Shown here piece by piece: positions 14,540 through 26,207 of a stretch of DNA of 64,000 nt. The position numbers were made by a program, and so were the translations under genes. The DNA is from Stomoxys calcitrans (Eukaryota > Arthropoda > Insecta > Diptera > Muscidae). The notes beneath the pieces are model-generated. The model was not told the origin of the DNA. It searched no databases and was given only the letters and a program-made list of their open reading frames with translations. How positions within the stretch are numbered: the stretch's first letter is position 1; each line of letters begins with the position of its first letter. The DNA lies in assembly GCF_963082655.1 (NCBI RefSeq), contig NC_081553.1:155225441-155289440 (forward strand), read 5' to 3'.

Positions 14540-15515
14540 GTGGTGGTGATGTCAAATAAAACACCTCGTACTACACATGTTAAGATCGGACTAATATAGT
14601 GGCTACTACAGCCTTAAAAGACCATATCGATTAAAGATATATATGGGGGCTACGTCTTCAATCTAGATCGATTTATGTGGAATTTTGCACTCGCATTGGG
14701 ACTTTAAATAAAGCAACTCACGCTAAATTTTGTAGAAATCGGGCCAACATTGTCCCTACTACAGCCCAAATCGGATGAAAGATATATATGGGAGGTATAT
14801 CTAAATCTTAACCGATTTTTATGAAATTTTTCACACATGTGAAGACGTCTAATTAAGCACCCATGCCAAATCTTGTAAAGATCGGACCAAAATTGTGGCT
14901 GCTACAGTCTTAAAACTCCATATGGGATAAAAGATATATATGGGTGCTATATTTAAATCTGAACCGATTTTTATGAAATTTTGTAGTCGTATTGAAACTT
15001 TAAAGAAAACACTTCGTACAAAATTTTGTTAAGATCAGACCAAAATTGTAGCTGCTATAGCCTTAAAACTCCATATCGGATAAAAAATATATATGGGAGC
15101 TACATCTGAACCGATTTTTATGAAACTGCATACATATGACGACGTCAAATAAAGTACCTCATGCCAAATTATGTAAAAATCGGACCATAATTGTGGCTTC
15201 TACAGCCTTAATAGGCCATATCGGATGGAAGATATATATGGGAGCTATATCTAAATCTGAACCGATTTTGTTCTAAATCAATAGCGTTGGGCCAAAAAAG
15301 AGACTTGTGCAAAATTTCATGACAATCAGTCAATAAATGCGAACTGTAACTTGGTCTCAAGAATACATGGACAGACAGACGGACATAGCTAAATCGAATC
15401 AGGCAGTGATTCTAAGCCGATGGGTATGCTTATCAATCAGTCCAGCTCTTCTCCTTCTAAGCGTTGCAAACAAATGCACAAAGTTATAATACCCTGTACA
15501 ACAGTGGTGGTGTAG
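14540..15515 (+). repeat. Tandem-module array, class I
   Basis: About six units of 140-150 bp with 'ctatatctaaatctgaacc' and 'aaattttgcac'-type phrases. It closes with 'acagacagacggacatagc' and then 'acagtggtggtgtagggca' near 15500. That is the same inverted terminus as the array at 280-1410. Confidence 0.75.
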
Positions 15516-15519
15516 GGCA

Positions 15520-15850
15520 TTAATATGTGACCGAATCTAGATTTGAAGAGGTCTTCCGCTTTGCTTTCAGTGGCTAGGACAGACATCTTATTGTCTTCGT
15601 CATGGCGGGTAAATTTCTGATCAGAAATAATGAGACTGAAGGTTGCCAGTAACGACGTTTTCAGATGCTGTGAGGACGTCGAGGAAGAAGAGACTATAGA
15701 ACATCTGCTGTGCGTGTGTGTCCCGCACTGGCAGTTAGAAGGAGTTCCACTTAAGGTTCTCATTTCTTTTAGAACATGTAGGAACTAGAAGGCATCTTCC
15801 TCCACCTGTTCCTGTGGCATCACAATGGACGAAAACAATTACCAATGCCC
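15520..15850 (+). pseudogene. LINE family A, 3' end
   Basis: The plus strand carries the C-terminal zinc-knuckle region, including 'CEDVEEEETIEHLLCVCP' near 15669-15722, followed by 'AL' and then the diagnostic tail with 'aggaactagaaggcatcttc'. The CCHC arrangement after RNase H fits LINE family A. The copy is truncated on its 5' side and frameshifted. Confidence 0.75.
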
Positions 15851-15962
15851 CGGAACCATATAATAACACGTGTAGTATCAGTGTCTTGTATAGTGTAATT
15901 TTCGGCTGAACTAAACTTATTGCTTTATCCAAATATGCATCTGTTCACCAGAATTATTCTTC

Positions 15963-16028
15963 GAGATAGTCTCACACCATAACCGAACTAATGGTGCCAT
16001 TAGTTCGGTTATGGTGTGAGACTATCTC
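15963..16028. repeat. 66-bp perfect inverted repeat
   Basis: Arms of 32 bp ('gagatagtctcacaccat'... and its exact reverse complement) are separated by two bases (TG). The right arm lies where the RTE-type LINE at 29.5 kb has single-copy related sequence. The left arm therefore looks like a fold-back copy made inside the relic. Confidence 0.9.
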
Positions 16029-16260
16029 AAAGTTGTATTTCCCAACTTTCTCCATATTCTTCATCGGCTCGGGTGTACAAGGCGTTTTGGGAGTAGATAC
16101 CATCCATTCTGTCTTGTGGCCATTTACTGTCAGGCCGAATATCACTGATTCTCCTTCGATTCTTTCAAAGGCTGCAGTAACTAGTTCTGGTGATCGACCT
16201 ACGATATCGATGTCGTAGGCATATGCGTGTACCATGTATTCTCTTGATAACAGCGTGCGA
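15965..16260 (-). pseudogene. RTE-type LINE fragment (RT palm)
   Basis: Minus-strand frame with 'YAYDIDIVGRSPELVTAAFE' in place of an AYADDIDI-type catalytic block. It continues through 'GLTVNGHKTEWM', a typical RTE-clade segment. The related copy at 29759-29560 aligns in the same order. The catalytic motif is changed (YAYD), and the 5' side is cut near 16260. Confidence 0.75.
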
Positions 16261-16724
16261 TATTCACATCTGCGTCAGAGAACAGCATGAGACCCAAAAT
16301 TTGGCACTCAATAGCCGCTTTGGCCAAGGCAATTGCCTGTATCGCATGCCACATAAAAACAACGTTAGCTAGAAACATTCGCACAAATACAAAATTTTTT
16401 GCAAATCGTTCAGAGGAGTGATTGTCAAGTTGGTCGACAGACATGGTGTGTCGTTTGCAAACGAACACCACTCATATGAGTGCCGTATGAAGCCAAAGCA
16501 AGCAGAGTAATTTGCTTTTTTGTTTTTGGATCAGAATTGCTTTTATCAGTGACGTACGTGCTGCCTGTCTCCGTCTGTTCAAAAGTGACAGATTTTATTC
16601 CTTTTTTCTTTACCTAAGCCATTACAAAGCACGCAAATAAGTTTCAACTGTCATAACTTTGAACGATACACTCAACCAAATTTGTTATTCAAAACAGCAA
16701 AATTGTTGGCTCAAACAGTAGTTG
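16261..16724. other. No gene seen
   Basis: The open frames here are shadows of the repeat to the left. No family is recognised. Confidence 0.4.
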
Positions 16725-17770
16725 TTGTGGCTGCTATAGCCATAATATTCAATATCGGATGAAAGTTATATATGGGAGCTATATCTAAATCTGGACAGAT
16801 TTTGACGAAATTTTGCACACATATGAGGACGTCAAATAGAGCACCTCATGCCAAATTTTGTAAAGATCGTACCAAAATTGTGGCTTCTACAGCTATAAAA
16901 GGCCATATAATATATATAAAGTATATAAATATATTCTTGATCGTCACGACATTTTAAGCCGTCCATCCGTCGTCTGTCTGTCAAAAGCACGCTAACTTTC
17001 GAAGTAGTAAAGTTAGCCGCTTGAAATTTTGCAAAAATATTTCTTATTAGTGTAAGTTGGTTGGGATTGTAAATGGGCTATGTCGGTCCACGTTTTGATA
17101 CAAATGCCATATAAACCGATCTGGGATCTTGACTTCTTGAGCCGCTAGAGGGCACAATTCTTATTCGATTTGGCTGAAATTTTGCGTGACGTGTTTTATT
17201 ATGACTTCCAAAAGCTGTGTTAAGTATAGTTTAAATCGGTCCATAACCGATCTGGGGTCTTGACTTCTTGGGCCTCTACAGGGAGTAATTTCTATCCGAT
17301 TTGGCTGAAATATTGCATGACGTGTTTTGTTATGACTTCCAACAACTGTATTAAGAATGGTTCAAAGCAGTCTATAACCTGATATAGCTGCCATATAAAC
17401 CGATCTGGGGTCTTGACTTCTTGAGCCACTAGAGGGCGCAATTATTATCCGATTTAGCTGAAATTTTGCATGACATGTGTTATTTTAGCTTTCAGCAACT
17501 GTGCTAAGAATAGTTCAAATCGCTTCATAACCTTGACTTCTTGAGAATCTAAAGGGCGCCAGTATTATCCGATTTGGCTGAAATTTTGTGCAACGGCTTC
17601 TCTCATGACCTTTAACATACGTGTCGAATATGGTCTAATACAACTCCCTACATGGTCTAATACAGCTCCCTTATAAACCGATCTCCCTATTTTACTTCTT
17701 CAGCCCCCAAAGGTGGCAATGACTTCTACTATGGTCTCCAATATTCAGTTCAATTATGGTCCGAAATGAA
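16725..17770 (+). repeat. Tandem-module arrays, class I unit joined to class II
   Basis: 16725-16925 is about one class I unit. It is followed by a class II leader at 16930-17000 ('gtccatccgtcgtctgtctg') and then about five class II units of 150-180 bp with 'cttgacttcttgagcc' and 'gatttggctgaaatttt'. Confidence 0.75.
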
Positions 17771-17904
17771 CCATGACTTAATATTGTTCCAATAACATAG
17801 CAATTATTTTCTTTTATCCTTTATTTGCTTAAAAAGAGATACCGTGGCAATAGCTCAGCGAATTTAAAGGATTATTTTATGTTTTGGTCGTTGAGAGTCG
17901 TAAG

Positions 17905-18360
17905 CGTCCGTCAACAACGATTGCTAGTATAAGGTGTGAGCTTGCCTTTTGCTGCATGTCTAACATGTGCACTTATTTTTACGGTGGCTTGCTGCTGTTC
18001 TCTGATCTGCACCTCGTATAGTTTTCTCCAGCAGGACATTAAAGAGATCACAGTATAAGCTGCCTCCTTGTTTGAAACCTCGTTTGGTATAATAGTTCGG
18101 AGAGATGTCATCCTGCAGAGTCTTGTTAATTTTGCAGGGATACCAAACTCAGACATTGCTTGAAATACCTTTGAACGTATAGGGCTGTCGATAAGAGTTG
18201 AGCTGTGCTTCTCGGATCTTTTCCAGGATTTGGCGCAGTGTCAACATCTGGTCTTAGTGAATTTACCAGGTCAAAAACCGCATTGATAGGGCACAATTAT
18301 CTTGAGGACTTTAGGTTTTAATCTTTTACATAGTACGCTCGAGTGTATCTTGTATGCGTC
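17905..18360 (-). pseudogene. RTE-type LINE fragment
   Basis: The minus strand encodes 'MSEFGIPAKLTRLCRM', matching the homologous segment 'MSEFGIPAKLIKLCRM' of the larger copy at 30025-29978. The following RT segment is internally deleted, with stops. It ends about 250 bp before the PGAP6-like exon. Confidence 0.75.
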
Positions 18361-18589
18361 TTTCTTGTATATGTCTTACTTTCACAGTTTTATTAAAGTG
18401 GTAGTGGTACCCTTGGTATTATTTGATACATTTTTTGCGGAAAATGTGCACTCAGTGCCTTTATTAAGATTTTAAAGCGTGTCTGGAAGAAGTGTCGAAG
18501 TGGACTGGCGGAATTCTGCTTGCATTATATTACATATCTTATGTTTCCTTACAAATACATGAACATTATATTAAGTGTTTAATATATAT

Positions 18590-18603
18590 TTTCGTTGTTT
18601 CAG
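18590..18603 (+). other. Probable 3' splice site
   Basis: A pyrimidine-rich 'attttcgttgtttcag' precedes the first clearly conserved residues of the PGAP6-like protein. In the open frame running back to 18468 there is no ATG before the Met codon near 18633. Splicing from an upstream exon (phase 1) is therefore the simplest model. Confidence 0.6.
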
Positions 18604-20900
18604 GCATTGCTGCATCATGCGAAACACTTTTAATGGCTGAAATGTCGTTGTCTATTTTTAATCCGATAATAACAAGTAATAGGATGGTACAAAACAACAC
18701 ATTACTAGGAAATTATGAAGACAATTGTTGCGACATTAACAATAGTTGTAATAATAATAATAAGGCAAAAACTACATCAGCATCTTATAAGGAAAGGCCA
18801 CATAAAGCTGATATTAAAGCATCGAGTTCAAATGTGAAACCAGAGGCTAAAAATATTCAGGACAATGACATAGTTTACAAATTGTTTATACCCCGTAACG
18901 TTGAAGTAGCAACAGCTTTCATTGATTTCGCTGAGAAGTGTCTACGCTGTCCCTTGATTGGATTTTATACTCAAGCGAACGCATTACCCTATCTTGATGA
19001 CAATAATGAAGAACTTGGATCTTCACACAGCATATACGTCCAAGCAAATCGGACAGAAACAATTTCATTTATGTTCAATGTTCAGCCCTTAACCTGGCAT
19101 TACATCCTGTTGAAGTATCATTCAAAAAATGAGTGCCTGTCAGAAGAAAGTGTTCTGAGCGACGTGAAATCGGAAAATTCTACAAAGAATGAAAAGTACA
19201 ATTTAAAATTTGCTTTAAGGATTGAATATACAGATGCAAATGAGAAACATAAAGATAACTCGACCGATAAAGCAAACCTACAAAAACCAATAGTTTTTCG
19301 AAATATCACATTTTATCCATTGCATAGACAATCGCATCGTGAATTTTTCACATTCAATTACAGTTTGGTGACCAATGAAAATTATACAATGCCTTCAACT
19401 CTAAATGTAACAGCTGGAGCTCCAGTGGGATTAGAGTTTTACATTGGAGACGTTTACGATATAGGTGGCACGTTAACGTTTTCCGCTTTTATGGAAAATG
19501 ATAACAAGGAATCAGAAAAGGACATATCGCCATCATCATCGAATTCATTTGAAAACCCAGGAACCGGAGATCATGTTTCGGATGATGACGAGTTCCGTCC
19601 GAATTCGGAAGCAAGAAAACACAAAATTATTATTGTCTGCATGCATCACGGTCAACCAAGCGAACCTTTATGGCCCGATAAATGCCGTCATGGACATCGC
19701 CAATGGGCCGCTACATCTATAATAAACAGCAAAAATGTAAGTGAGAACAGTGCTTTATTGCATGTTCCCTATCCCGAATCCGGCAATTGGTTTGTAACAA
19801 TGCGACTTTTTTGCAATGCGTCTTCACCAGTAGATCGGTTTTCGGTTCAAAGAGTAAAAGAGTTTGTGAACACCTACCGTAATAACCTTGATTCTATGCA
19901 CCAAAATTGTGATTGCTCACCTAATATGACTTATTACAAAAAATGTTTAAATGACCCCATATGTTTTGAGACAATGAACGAGAAAAATATTTTAAAATTC
20001 AAGGAGTGCCTCTTAGACGTTAAATGTACGTCATTGCATTTGGAAATGACAGAGAAATTTAAAAACAGTAGGAATGTAGAATCCAAACAATTCGCACCAG
20101 AAAATTGCAGTACTTCTGTCTCATTTTCAATATCATCTAAGCCGTGTATCAATGGAACATGCGGTCACTCCGGACATTGTTATCACTACATGTCGGGAGG
20201 ATTTGTTTTTTCATCCTGTGTATGCACAAAAGGTTACCGCGGATGGGACTGTAACGATGACTCCCAAGTTCTTTCGGAAATATCTACGTTGGTAGCTTCT
20301 CTGCTACTAATTCTGAGCAATTTATTTTTCATTCCTAGCGTATATATAGCAGCGCGAAGAAAATTTGGCATAGAGTCTCTCATATATTTCTTTGCAATGT
20401 TTTTCTCAATATTTTACCATGCCTGCGATTCCGGCGAAGAAGAGTACAGCTTTTGTTTATTAAGTCTAGAAGTACTACAATTCTGCGACTTTTATTGCGG
20501 CCTTCTCGCCATATGGGTAACACTCCTTGCAATGGCACAGCTTGGTGAGGAGTATACAGCACTGCTTCATATGTTGGGTGCAATACTTCTGGCGCTTGGA
20601 ACTGAAGTGAATAAGCAAAGTCTGTGGGTATTTTTAACGCCAGTTTTGACCGGGGTAATTTTAATAGGAACTAGTTGGGGAGTACGTTGTTATAAAACGA
20701 GGCAATGCTTTCCTGCTCGTAAATATTTATTGTTCCACATGCCCATTGGGTGCGTCTTAGTTATTTGTGGACTTGTATGCTACGCCTTTGTTGCAACTAG
20801 ACAAAATTACTACATCGTACACTCGATATGGCACGTGGTAATGGCATTGAGCATTGTATGCCTTTTGCCATCTAGTAAATTGATAATTGCGGAATGCTAA
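18604..20900 (+). CDS. PGAP6/TMEM8-family membrane protein, terminal exon
   Basis: This exon encodes about 765 residues to the TAA at 20898-20900. In order: an Asn/Ser-rich extracellular region with many N-glycosylation sequons; an EGF-like domain ('CINGTCGHSGHC'...'GYRGWDC', about 38 residues); then seven hydrophobic helices. The helical part carries the CREST-superfamily positions 'FYHACDS' and, in the last helix, 'HSIWHVVMALS'. Family members such as human PGAP6 are thought to be GPI-specific phospholipase A2-type hydrolases at the cell surface; that role is inferred here. The length fits the family, but the signal peptide is not in this exon. The true start lies upstream beyond the splice site at 18603. 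The open frame continues to 18468 without an ATG, and an internal ATG near 18633 would lose the signal peptide. No stops or frameshifts; it is host-like in codon use and clearly functional-looking beside its broken neighbours. Confidence 0.9.
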
Positions 20901-21001
20901 ACAAACCAGAGGTAAAACAAAGTTGTGAAAAAAATGTGTCCTAAGTACCCGTTAGAAACGAGAAAATTTTTTTTAAATATAAACAAACATTCTAGCTTTA
21001 A
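20901..21001 (+). other. Short 3' flank of the PGAP6-like gene
   Basis: About 100 bp between the stop codon and the mariner-type terminus. No canonical AATAAA is seen; 'aaatataaac' near 20975 is a weak alternative. The transcript may end here or within the inserted element. Confidence 0.35.
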
Positions 21002-22386
21002 TACGAGGTCTGACCAAAAAAACATCTTTTGTTTTAAAATTTCGTGAGTTACGTATGTTCGATTTTTTTCATTTTTATACCCACCCCATAGGATAGGAGG
21101 TATATTCATTTAGTCATTCCGTTTGCAACACATCGAAATATCAATTTCCGGATCGTCGTAAAGTTCTAAGACGATTTAACGATGGCCCTGTCACTCTATA
21201 GCCTTCAAAAATTTAGATATGGAGCTGAAATTTGGCACAGATACGTCTTTTTGATGTACGCTGGTTAAGTCCTTTGACGGGCCAAATCGAACCATATTTA
21301 GATATAGCTGCTACATAAAGGGTCTAATGCCCATAAATGCATTATTTTTTATCCGATTTCGCGGAAATTTGAAACAGTGAGTTGAGCCTCCCGCCATCCG
21401 CCCTTAATATGTTTCAGATCGAACTGTATTTAGATATAGCTGACATTTGAACCGATCTGCCGTCTAAGGGTCTGGAACCATTGAAAGCTGCATTTATTAC
21501 CCAATTTCTCTGAAATGGGAATCATTGAGTTGTTTTAAGCCACCCGCTATCTAAACCAAATATGATAAAGATCGGACTGTATATAGATATAGCTGTCATA
21601 TAGACCGATATGCGGATTAGGGTCTGAAACTCATAAAAGCTTTATTTATTACCCTATTTCGTTGAAATTGGAAATAGTGAGTTGTTTTAACCCCCCGACA
21701 TCCGACCCAAATATGAGAGAGATAAGTTTATATAGATATAGCTGTTATATAGACCGATCTTCCAATTTATGAAAATATGATTGAGACCAGCCCCTATTAA
21801 GATATAACTTCGGATGTAGTAGTGGAGTTATAATAAAATAAGATGATTATTATATCCTTGTTTAATTTGGTCCAGATTTGATTATATGTGAAATATAGAA
21901 CGATCTCTCGATTTAAAGTCTTGGCCCCCTAAAAAGGTCATTTATTATCCGATTTCGTTTCGACATCCGTTTCTTATATGGTTCAGATCGGTTTATATAT
22001 GGATACAGCTGCCAAAAAGACCAAAATGTTGTCCTAGAAAATTTAACAGCGACTTATATTTATTAGACCACGCAATGTTCGTGCCGATTTTGGTGCAAAA
22101 GTTATCTAATTTTCACCGGATTTTGGATTGGATTACTAAGAAGGGCACAAGATAGTTATTGAACTGATGAATAAAAAAATACTTTTTGAAAAAATTTAAA
22201 ATAACGGTTATGTTTTGGCCAGACCTCGTATACTTTGTTGGGTTTGAGTTCATTACTTCGATGGGTTACAAACGGAAGGACGATGTAAGTTTTTCACTTT
22301 GAAGGGGACAACATACTTATTGGTGAATAAATAAAAACTTGTTGAAAAATTTTTAAATAAAGGTTATTTTTTGATCAGACCTCGTA
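21002..22386. mobile_element. Mariner-ended element carrying a module array
   Basis: The left end CGAGGTCTGACCAAAAAA begins at 21004 after TA. The inverted right end (...TTTTTTGATCAGACCTCG) closes at 22384 before TA. A second, related right end closes at 22228, also followed by TA. No transposase frame is readable. The interior from 21075 is class II module repeat, so this is a non-autonomous element or an old one with an insertion. Confidence 0.65.
21075..22030 (+). repeat. Tandem-module array, class II, with leader
   Basis: It starts with the leader 'tttttatacccaccccata', then 'gtcattccgtttgcaacaca' and 'atcaatttccggatcgtcg'. About five units follow with 'tatttagatatagctg' and 'tgaaattggaaatagtgag'. 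It lies entirely within the mariner-type ends. Confidence 0.75.
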
Positions 22387-22399
22387 TATGCACTGTCAC

Positions 22400-22639
22400 T
22401 CACTTGAATAGAACATACCTAATTAATACACTAATTTTAATTATTTTCTCAAAGTTGTAGTAGAAAGTGCACTCAAAAAATTAACCATATGGTACAGTTT
22501 AAATTAACTAATTTTTAATAAAATTGAACTTTAAACAGCGCTAAATACATTTTTAATCGAGTTTAGCTTCTGTTGTTGTTAAAAATAGCGAAATCATATG
22601 AACCTTTGGTGAATTTAACGAGTTTTTTCTTCAATCTGT
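22400..22639. other. No gene seen
   Basis: Short AT-rich spacer between the mariner-ended element and a LINE fragment. Confidence 0.4.
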
Positions 22640-23580
22640 ACAACTGTTAACAATAGTGTATGACATTTTTAACTCATTTGAAATTAATTGCTGGGATAAC
22701 ATTCTTTTTAATCTGTATATAAGTGATTTACCTCGTGTTATTAAAAATTCTTCAATCTTAATGTATACTGATGGCGTTAAAATTTTCCAATCGCTCTGTG
22801 TTCCTTTTGAGCTGGATTTGTTACAACTCGATCTTGATAACTTTTGTTTGTGGTGTAATGTAAATTTAATGGAACTAAATAACTCGAAATGTAAACTAAT
22901 GTCTTTCTATAGAACGCGACACTTGTCAAAAAGTTATCATCTAAACGCTCGTGAAATTGACATAGAAGAAACTTTTCTAGATCTTGGCATCCTCTTAGAT
23001 CGAAAATTGAATTTTAGACAACATATTTCTATGATGGTGAATTGATCTTTTAGTTCTCTTGGATTTATGAAAGGATGGAGTAAAGAATTTGATGATCCTT
23101 CAGTTACTAAGAACTTATATATTTCTCTTGTCCGAAGTACACTTGAATATGGATCCGGTTTACACTATTCACGGAAATAAAATTGAGTCAGTACAGAAAT
23201 AATTTCTACTATTTTACCTTCGTAATCGTGGTTGGAATTACCAAACACTTCCTTTCTATACGTTTAGATTAAATTTAATAAAGCTCCCTACTCTCAGTAG
23301 CTGCAGGTAAATGTTGAACATCACTTTCATCTCAAATGTTTTACACGGGAATTTGAAGTAGAATTTTTGTTGATCCGGCTTAATATTAACGTTCTTTCAA
23401 GACTAACGAGAAATTTTCAACTGCTTAATATTCAATATCGTCAAAGCGATTTTGCAAATAATGATCATTTTCGTCGTATTTGTTTAGATTTTAATAAATA
23501 TTATCCTCTTTTTGATCTTACTGAAGACAGATACTCATTAAAAAGAAAAATTATTCTATACTTAAATCCTAGTTAAATAT
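22640..23580 (+). pseudogene. Jockey/CR1-like LINE, RT C-terminal half
   Basis: Reads 'LFNLYISDLPRVIKNSSI', then YTDG where YADD is expected, then the thumb ('LDLGILLDRKLNFRQHI'). A stop at 23043 and a frameshift separate this from the C-terminal segment at 23367-23576, which ends 'LKRKIILYLN'. No RNase H follows, unlike LINE families A and B. The lost catalytic aspartates and the stops show it is dead. Confidence 0.75.
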
Positions 23581-24921
23581 CAATGTTGTTTGTATATATG
23601 TACATTTATATTAGTCTGTAAGGATATTTGTATCTATAGACTTAAGAATAAAAAAAAAACATTTTTGAAATTTTTACTATAAGTAAATTAAAATGTGGAA
23701 ATATTTTGCAAAATCTTGTTTTCTATTTATGACAATTTGAACGAAATCACAAGAAATAATTCGTTATTTCGAGCATATGACAAACAGTCACGTAAACAAA
23801 TTTTAACTTATTTGAAAGTAATTGTTGGAATGAAATTTTTAAAATTTTAACTCTAAATCAAAAACATAACATTTTTTATTTTCAGCTTTCACTTTATTTG
23901 TATATTGTAGTTTGCTATTCAATTCCTATTGGATTTAGACAAATGTTGTAATTTGTAGTCGTAAAGGATTATAAGCGCCACCGCCATATTAATAAGTCCC
24001 ATAGATTCCCTACTTATCGCAGTATCAATTTGATTTAGATTTTCCAGGTCCACACTATTTTCAAGATTCAAAATTTTAGTATTACTATTCATTTTTAGTT
24101 TAATAAATACTTACCGACAAAATAGACGTATTTACGGCTTTTATTACTCGCAGAAATTCCATTCGGCTAGCATCAGTATTCTATCAGTGCATTAAAAATT
24201 ATTTCTCACTTCCATTAAAAAGTATTTTAAAAATACAGTTAAATAAAAAACAAAGGGAATTCCTGTAAATACGTCGAATTGTAAATTTCAACGCTTACCG
24301 GACCATGTCAATGAGCTGAGAATAGTGATAATCACTATACCCAGTTTCTTCTATTTCTGTCCTTGGATAAAGTTTTTTTTTTTTTTTTTTGAGTTGTAGC
24401 AGAATAATAAATAGTGTAATTGGTCATTGTTTAGTTGAATTCTTTTTTTTCAAAAGTTTCAATCACGATAAATAATTGTTGTCACTGGTATACAAATTTA
24501 AATTATTTAGTGCAAAATAAACAATTTTATATTTGGCAGTCCGTAGAAGTCCGTATTAGGCATTTTATTCTTTTTGTCAATTTATATTCAACTAGTTTTT
24601 AAATCTATTAAAATATTACGGGAATGGAAAAGGAGCAAAGTTTTCCAAATTATAAGTATACAAAATCTTGTCTTTAAAATACATGGTTCAACCAAGCCAT
24701 CTATTGCTAAAAATTTCGTTTAAAAAAACATACATTATGTGAATTATTTTCCAAAATGTGTTAAGATCGAACACGTAATTTTAAATATCATTAAAATTCC
24801 TTTCTATTACACACAGAAAACAGGTTCGTTGTCTCAACTAATTTTTTGTCAACCGAATGATGATGGTTACACCTACCACTGAGGTTCATAAACAGTTCGG
24901 TCTTTTCTTTTTTTTTTTTTC
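23581..24921. other. No gene recognised
   Basis: Strongly AT-rich sequence with poly-T runs near 24370 and 24910. I see no exon, RNA gene or clear repeat. Confidence 0.45.
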
Positions 24922-25160
24922 TTCTTTTAATTGGCTACGACAGAATATTTCTTCCACTAGCCGAACGTAGAATAACGTTCCAAGCGCCTCGATCTTCTGC
25001 GCTCATTCTAAAATCTCTGACACTAAGTTTCGAGGTGTCTCCCACAACTTGATCTTTCCATCGGTCTTTTGGTCTTCCCGGATTGCGTGTACCACCGTGT
25101 TTGCCTTCAAACGACTTCTTTGCTGGAGATTCTTCATCCATTCTGAGAACAGTTCGGTAA
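24922..25160 (-). pseudogene. RTE-type LINE, 3' end
   Basis: Homologous by eye to 29085-29310. Both carry, on the plus strand, 'tggctacgacagaatattt' (or a close variant) and then 'ccaagcgcctcgatcttctg'. On the minus strand it encodes 'GGTRNPGRPKDRWKDQVV', a C-terminal segment seen in RTE-clade proteins. Only the last about 240 bp remain. Confidence 0.7.
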
Positions 25161-25548
25161 CGACAACTATTTTGGAATTGAGGCTATTGTCCTATATTTG
25201 TTCTTGGTACCAAAAATAGTACTCTATGGAAAAATTAAAAGAGCAGACTTTTGACATTTTTTTATTTACGTTTCTTTATCTGAAGGATACCAATATGTAA
25301 ATATGCAAGAAAATTATAGCTTTTCTACAATAAACACGAAACCGCAAATTGCATGATGAAATAGCTGCATCACGGTCAAGAACCAACAGCTGAACTTATC
25401 CAATTATGCAGGCTTATCCAATAAACTCAGTGAGCTCCTCGTGCGCGAATGGAAATGCAGACTTTACTTATACTAGTAAATACTACTATACTTAACATAG
25501 AGAAGAAATAACTTGAATGCTTTTCCGAATGTAAATAACAACAAAACA
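25161..25548. other. No gene seen
   Basis: AT-rich spacer before the hexanucleotide array. No repeat or gene is recognised. Confidence 0.4.
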
Positions 25549-25924
25549 TTGTATTTGTATTTGTATTTGTATTTGTATTTGTATTTGTATTTGTATTTGT
25601 ATTTGTATTTGTATTTGTATTTGTATTTGTATTTGTATTTGTATTTGTATTTGTATTTGTATTTGTATTTGTATTTGTATTTGTATTTGTATTTGTATTT
25701 GTATTTGTATTTGTATTTGTATTTGTATTTGTATTTGTATTTGTATTTGTATTTGTATTTGTATTTGTATTTGTATTTGTATTTGTATTTGTATTTGTAT
25801 TTGTATTTGTATTTGTATTTGTATTTGTATTTGTATTTGTATTTGTATTTGTATTTGTATTTGTATTTGTATTTGTATTTGTATTTGTATTTGTATTTGT
25901 ATTTGTATTTGTATTTGTATTTTT
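25549..25924. repeat. (TTTGTA)n hexanucleotide array
   Basis: About 62 uninterrupted units with no variant unit visible. It starts after 'acaaaacatt' and ends at 'tgtatttttattatg'. The long open frames in it (Tyr-Leu, Asn-Thr, Ile-Gln dipeptides) are artefacts of the repeat. It sits at the 3' end of the minus-strand LINE that follows. Confidence 0.98.
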
Positions 25925-26207
25925 ATTATGATAAAACCCATACAAAAGACAGTGTCTTATATAAAGCATGGGTTAGTAAATTGATAAATACAATGAGTTC
26001 AACAAGTTTTCATTTAAATAGAACAATAATTGGTACAAAATATTTAACAATTTAAGCAAAGTTACTGATACAATATTTAAGTTAAAAAAAGGTTTAAACA
26101 AAACAAAAAAAAGAAGAAAAAGAAACTTTAAAGAAAATTTAACAATTTAATCAAAGTTACTAATAAAATAAATTAAAAAATAGTTATAAAAAAAGCAAAA
26201 CAAATAA

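Noticed and set aside
18492..18603. Treating the whole 802-codon frame from a GTG as the PGAP6-like protein
   Set aside because: A GTG start is not expected in an animal gene, there is no upstream ATG in frame, and a good 3' splice site lies at 18603.
25549..25924. CRISPR-like direct repeat array
   Set aside because: There are no spacers: the 6-bp unit is contiguous, and the genome is animal.
25427..26055. Three long open frames of Tyr-Leu, Ile-Gln and Asn-Thr dipeptides
   Set aside because: They are translations of the pure hexanucleotide array in different frames and contain no other coding sequence of note.
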